A program made the translations under genes and the position numbers. The notes under the pieces are model-generated. The model saw nothing but the letters and a program-made list of their open reading frames with translations. It had not been told where the DNA came from and did no database searches. A stretch of 64,000 nucleotides of DNA from Diogma glabrata (Eukaryota > Arthropoda > Insecta > Diptera > Cylindrotomidae): the NCBI GenBank assembly GCA_963693315.1, contig OY856186.1:135968396-136032395 (forward strand), written 5' to 3'. Positions 60,786 through 64,000 of the stretch are shown here, in pieces (position 1 is the stretch's first letter; every line of letters starts with the position of its first letter).

Positions 60786-61388
60786 TGTGACAACCCCGCG
60801 TACTCCAGTCCCTGCTATTGACATACGAGTTAACGTGAGATATCACATACCACTGGCAATAGCAGTGAGATATCACTAGCCAAGGTGACATCTTAGGGGT
60901 GGTGGCGGATGAACTGTATTCAGTCAACGGTAGCACCCTCAATCTTAGTTGTGAAATAATCCTTGATGATGAGACGTTATTGCTTCCTTGAAAAAAACGT
61001 GCCTTCATATAACTATGTGTGGGCTTTTATCATTAAGGACAGAGCGTCACAGGATCAAGGAATATGCAACCGGCTGGATTATTGGCAACTACATTTTGTT
61101 TTGTTGCAGCAAATTTTTGTAAAAATTTGCTATTTACTTTTTAATTTACTTTTATTTTCTCTATTCTATCATAAAATATTGGCCTATGTCATATTTTGTC
61201 AGTGATAGGATTTTTTGTTTAGTTATCCATTCTTTAACAAAAAATATAAAAAAAGAAAGATTTACGTTCATCAACACCTTTGAACGTATGTTGTTGTGGA
61301 ACCTTGGTTTTAAAAGGTTTTTATGAGTTATTGTGACACATATTGTAGTTCCACATTGCACAACACATTTTATTAAAAAAAAAAAAAT
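60786..61388 (+). mobile_element. Internally deleted LINE-A copy 2 (non-autonomous)
   Basis: Begins at the LINE-A 5' edge (ACAACCCCGCGTACTCCAG), runs through the 5' UTR to AACAAAAAATATAAAAAAAG, then at about 61257 joins TTTACGTTCATCAACACC, the last codons, followed by the 3' UTR and a poly(A) of about 13. Same structure and junction as copy 1 at 15.65 kb, with a more complete 5' end. Confidence 0.85.
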
Positions 61389-61760
61389 ATTTTTGGAATT
61401 TTGAAAGAAATATAAATTTACTTGGTTTTGATTTTTTAATATTTTCTCGAAACGCTAAATGGGAGGTTTTTGAGTAGTTTGCTGATTGTATCGTCGTTTC
61501 ACTAAATTATATTAATTTATGATCTGTTATAATTTTCCGGCAACGTATTGATGTTTCGCGTGAGTTTTGTAATAAATTTCTAAACAGAGATAAAAATACA
61601 TGTGCTTTAACAAAGAATTATGCTTGATATACATCGCTGCCCAAAACTAAAAACCATACCATACCTCATAAAAGTTTTTTGCTGAAAACTATATCAAAAT
61701 TTTTAACCAAAACCGAAGTCTTGATATCTCAGAGCTGTGGATTTCAGCTTCTTCATATTT

Positions 61761-62189
61761 ACCAACTAAATTATATAAAAATCACAGTCGATTACTGCGA
61801 TGTACTAAATAATAATAATAAATCTTTATTTTTATCAATTAATACAAACAATTAATATAAACGATTTTATAAACAAACAATACATTAAATTAAATAAACA
61901 AATACAAGATAGTAATTAAATTTACAATTGATGTAAAATATGTGAATTTTGAAATGTAACAAAAAAACGAACACTTGTAGTAAAAGCTCCAAAAAAGAAA
62001 ACCTACTAAAAAAAAACAAACATGAAAAAAAATAGAGATATTTCAATTGAAAATAATAATTTGTTTTCTATAGCAACTATTAAAACATGCTATTATCAAC
62101 TAAAATTAGAGGGAAAAGTAGCACTTTACCATCAAGGGTAGATAAAGTAGTACTCTACCAGCAATGGTAGATAAAGTATTTTGATATAA
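61761..62189. other. AT-rich DNA
   Basis: Nothing recognised apart from a short local duplication of GGTAGATAAAGTA near 62140 and 62170. Confidence 0.45.
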
Positions 62190-63092
62190 GGGCTATTATT
62201 TTGAAAACGTACATTTTTTTGTTGATTTTTAAATTAAAGAAAAAAAGAAAGGAAAAAAGTAATATCTGCTTTTATTTTTTGTGTACTCTCAATTGGAGCT
62301 ATGCGCGGTTGAATTTTTGAGGCTTTTTTACGTAGTTTTGGTAATGGTGTCAATGTTTTTTGAATAGGTGCCACAAATTTCATCCGACTTAAGTATATTT
62401 TTGCAAGTTAAAAGGAAAATAATTGAATAATTGAAATAAGTAAGTTTAAAATGAATAACTTTTCTCTTTTCCGCTTGGTTTACTTCAAAGCTCATATCTC
62501 ATAAAACCCCCTTTTTTTTGTTTTTCACAAGTTTTAAAGTAAACATATGCAGTGCAGCTATGAAATTGAGAAATGAAAAGTCCGCAATTCAATATGGATT
62601 TTTACGATTTTTTAAAGTTTAGTATATGAAAAATTCACATGTGTTTTTTTATTAAGTTAATAATCCTGTACTAAATGTGGATCTAATAAATTAAACATTT
62701 CATATGTTAACACCTACAATAAATTTGAACCATTTTCTGTGTATTTCTGATTGAGAAACTATTCTCGTTTTTATTCAGAATAAGAATTGGAGATCCCAAT
62801 GATCGAAACCTTTGTTATAATTTCAACATCACCAACACTAACCTTAGAAAAAAACATTAAAAAAATATTTTTTCTATAAATATTATAATTTAATCAATAT
62901 TATAAATAAATACATTAAAAAATGAATTTACATAATTTTTTTTGCCTTTAAATTGAAATATTTATGATTATCAGAAAAAGAATTAATCAATTATTCAATT
63001 ATTTTCCTTTTTACTTACGTAAAAAATATACGTAAGTCGGATGAAATTTGTGGCACCTATTCACAAAACATTGACACCATTACCAAAACTAC
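62190..63092. mobile_element. Deleted relative of the long-TIR transposon
   Basis: Starts GGGCTATTATTTTGAAAACG and follows the left terminal repeat and adjoining sequence of the 56.0-kb element to about 62980 (TTTGCCTTTAAATTGAAATA, TATCAGAAAAAG). It then jumps to part of the right terminal repeat (AATTATTCAATTATTTTCC, TAAGTCGGATGAAATTTGTG) and breaks off near 63092 where LINE sequence begins. The gene is gone, so it would have been non-autonomous. Confidence 0.8.
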
Positions 63093-63520
63093 GAATAAGA
63101 ACGAATCATGGACGTTGTGCTGATTCTTTCTACAAGTGGGGCATTTCAGAGTCCCCTGAGTGTGACTGCGGCGCTCCACAACAAACCATAAAACACATTG
63201 CAACAGTGTGCCCACTTCGACGATACAATGGCGACATCTCAGACATCCATTTGGCAACTCCCGATGTAGTAGCATGGATAGACTCGCTCGATGTAAACAT
63301 CTAATGTTCAAATGTACTGCCCAATGTTCAAATATTTTACTTTTTAATTTTTACTTAAAAGACGCGCAATCAAATCGATTGTAAGTTCATTTAATGTGTA
63401 TCCATGTTTTGTTTTAGGTAGATTTCATAGAAGAGTCTACCTATTTTTAAGTTTAATTTTTAATGTGTCACAAAAAAAACCATACGCCAAATAAATAAAA
63501 TAAATAAATAAATAAAAAAC
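63093..63520 (+). pseudogene. LINE 3' end: C-terminal cysteine-rich domain and tail
   Basis: The frame to the stop at 63304 reads RIRTNHGRCADSFYKWG, CDCGAPQQTIKHIATVCPL and VVAWIDSLDVNI. Insect LINE proteins often end with this type of C-x-C...H...C domain. A 3' UTR of about 185 bp follows and ends in AAATAAATAAAT repeats at 63489-63520. It is a strongly 5'-truncated copy of a family not otherwise present in the window. The first ~18 residues of the open frame belong to the preceding transposon relic. Confidence 0.75.
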
Positions 63521-64000
63521 TTATAGAAAGCGGAACGGAAGAATATGAGACCTTTTAAAAAGTGAAAGGGAACGATCAGTTCGAGATTTGAAATACATGA
63601 CAAGCAAAGCAAATTAAGTCAACTACGTCAACTAAGGTTTAATATTACCCACCACTCCAGCAAGTAATAATAATAGAATATTCTAAACGATAATCAAATA
63701 AAGAACAGTAAATTTGTTTCAGCAAATGACGGGGACATATTTCACGTAAAACATACAACTTACGTATGGTTTCATATAACTCATTAAGTACGTATTTTAT
63801 CTAAATGAGTGATGAAAATTAACTTTTTATCCAGAAATGACCCCAAATATGTAAAAAAAATTACTTTCTTAATAACAATACAATTGCGATCAAATTGAAT
63901 AAACATTTTAACGAATGACATCTAAAATAATCAGAAATAGTATTACTCTCATCAAAGAAATCAAACGTCATGTAACGTGTTTTAGAACTAAAAACCATGG
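63521..64000. other. AT-rich DNA, nothing recognised
   Basis: No supported feature. Confidence 0.5.

Larger units (their letters stand above)
59065..61760. mobile_element. Repeat X copy with two later insertions
   Basis: Starts ACTTCGGTTTGAAAAACC and follows the right arm of the 33.6-kb palindrome: CCCCCACTTTTTTGAC, CTGTCTGCCGGCCGTC, GATAACTGTACCGGAAGTG; then the dispersed 0.9-kb repeat (59386-60290); then one 140-bp unit (60340-60480) and the A-rich ~57-bp repeat; then the deleted LINE-A (60786-61388); then TTTCCGGCAACGTATTGATG, ACCGAAGTCTTGATATCTC and the CAGAGCTGTGG edge. Confidence 0.8.

Overview
This window looks like heterochromatin-like or intergenic DNA from a eukaryote, most probably an insect and most plausibly a fly. 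It is very AT-rich and full of microsatellites, and I recognise no host gene in it. Every coding region I can support belongs to a transposable element, and nearly all are broken. The insect call is an inference from the element mix: RTE, RTE-X, CR1/jockey-like and RNase H-bearing LINEs, a Penelope-like element, a mariner-like transposase, and many short inverted-repeat elements. Labels such as LINE-A, RTE-A, FB and X are mine.

Layout. 0.7-2.1 kb: fold-back element FB-1 with a nested MITE. 4.5-5.2 kb: Penelope-like GIY-YIG fragment. 7.5-9.5 kb: degenerate tandem repeat, then a LINE end carrying RNase H (minus strand). 9.7-14.9 kb: a fragment of repeat X interrupted by a MITE, then a minus-strand RTE relic (RTE-B) apparently split by about 3 kb that holds a plus-strand LINE relic. 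15.0-16.3 kb: a ~125-bp tandem repeat split by a deleted LINE-A. 18.3-29.3 kb: a nested stack. LINE-A is broken by RTE-A; RTE-A is broken by a 4.8-kb element with short terminal inverted repeats; that element holds an (AT)n tract and fold-back FB-2; FB-2 holds a small LINE-A tail. 29.6-33.0 kb: a nearly full-length RTE-X element broken by another LINE-A tail. 33.6-38.8 kb: a 5.2-kb palindrome made of two head-to-head copies of repeat X, with a 1.2-kb LINE-A insertion in one arm. 39-39.8 kb: (AAAATTAT)n. 40-49 kb: mostly unassigned AT-rich DNA with a hairpin, a near-perfect palindrome, three MITEs and a dispersed 0.9-kb repeat. 49.7-52.4 kb: a GGTCAT minisatellite and a mariner-like transposase broken by an insertion that contains an apparently exact 270-bp tandem duplication. 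53.7-61.8 kb: two more copies of X flanking a 2.86-kb DNA transposon with ~600-bp terminal inverted repeats and a two-exon gene. 62.2-63.5 kb: a deleted relative of that transposon and a LINE 3' end.

How the parts relate. Seven pieces of LINE-A lie in the window. They include two copies of the same internally deleted form, made of the 5' UTR joined to the last codons and 3' UTR, so deleted transcripts were probably mobilised by intact LINE-A proteins. Reading frames and sister copies act as empty sites, so several insertions can be placed in order. The strongest candidates for something not yet described are the LINE-A deletion derivative, the palindromic X element whose two arms both carry a six-unit array, and the long-TIR transposon with its small gene.
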